Shown here: positions 63,762 through 64,000 of the stretch, piece by piece
How positions within the stretch are numbered: the stretch's first letter is position 1
Layout of the letters: each line of letters starts with the position of its first letter
Assembly (NCBI GenBank): GCA_039720395.1
Contig: CM077831.1
Coordinates: forward strand, 33,329,067-33,393,066
DNA from: Liquidambar formosana
Lineage: Eukaryota > Streptophyta > Magnoliopsida > Saxifragales > Altingiaceae
DNA: 64,000 bases
Direction of reading: 5' to 3'
Notes under the pieces: generated by a model
What the model was told of the DNA's origin: nothing
The model's database searches: none
What the model saw: the letters and a program-made list of their open reading frames with translations, nothing else
Translations under genes and position numbers: made by a program

Positions 63762-64000
63762 TGAGGCTTTGATCCACTCAAGGAGAATGGCTTTTGAAGA
63801 GTAGTGACTTTTGGGAAGTCATCTAGGAGTAATGTTTCACTTCACATTTGTTCCTTTGCCATTTGAACTTCAATCTTTAGATCGTAAGATGATTTACTTG
63901 TCACTTGATTTTCTTGATTTTATTTTTTTCAATTTCCCTACCAATGAATGAATTAATGTTGGGATGATTTCCTTATCTTGGGAAGAAAATCCTGATAATA
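63762..64000. other. 3' flank of UGT copy 2
   Basis: Probable 3' UTR and flank, with nothing else recognised before the window edge. Confidence 0.5.

Overview
This is plant nuclear DNA, most likely from a eudicot. The evidence is GT-AG introns, AT-rich intergenic DNA, many small transposons (MITEs and tRNA-derived SINEs), intronless H3.1 histone genes with a plant histone octamer in the promoter, and plant-specific families (pectinesterase, IRKI-like, UGT92A-like). I cannot name the genus.

Layout. (1) 0.2-3.8 kb (+): a six-exon gene for an uncharacterised coiled-coil protein, followed by a minus-strand pectinesterase gene (4.9-6.2 kb). (2) About 7.3 kb holding most of that gene and the whole pectinesterase gene (about 1.36-8.68 kb) is repeated in direct orientation at about 10.2-18.0 kb. 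The second unit keeps an intact pectinesterase gene, but its coiled-coil gene is a broken pseudogene. A transposon-like 1.5-kb spacer sits at the junction. Unit 2 has also gained a hAT-like element and a SINE, and unit 1 shows the empty sites. (3) 19.4-23.9 kb (+): a four-exon gene of unknown function with a PDZ-like stretch and a suspicious 5' end. (4) 23.9-26.3 kb: intergenic, with two MITEs. (5) 26.4 kb (+): an H3.1 gene. (6) 28.5-38.4 kb (+): a 16-exon WD40 gene, intact except for one surplus G in exon 4. (7) The 3' end of the WD40 gene plus a minus-strand H3 gene is duplicated (about 36.4-39.9 and 41.15-44.7 kb). The left copy keeps the good WD40 exons but a wrecked H3. The right copy keeps a good H3.1 (44.3 kb, -) but a decayed WD40 fragment. 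(8) 52.2-54.6 kb (+): an IRK-interacting-protein-like gene. (9) 58.7-60.2 and 62.3-63.8 kb (+): two tandem UGT92A-like glycosyltransferase genes; the first has a strong 134-bp DNA hairpin just upstream of its likely TATA box.

From memory of Arabidopsis locus numbers, the order WD40 - histone H3 - IRKI - UGT92A matches At5g12920 - At5g12910 (HTR15) - At5g12900 (IRKI) - At5g12890 (UGT92A1). The right half of the window would then be a conserved syntenic block with local duplications.

The genes do not form a pathway. Pectinesterases act on wall pectin, H3.1 serves replication-coupled chromatin assembly, IRKI-like proteins are linked to a receptor kinase, and UGT92A-like enzymes glycosylate small molecules. 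The main interest is evolutionary: two segmental duplications with opposite patterns of gene loss, probable gene conversion between the pectinesterase genes, and well-resolved transposon insertions.
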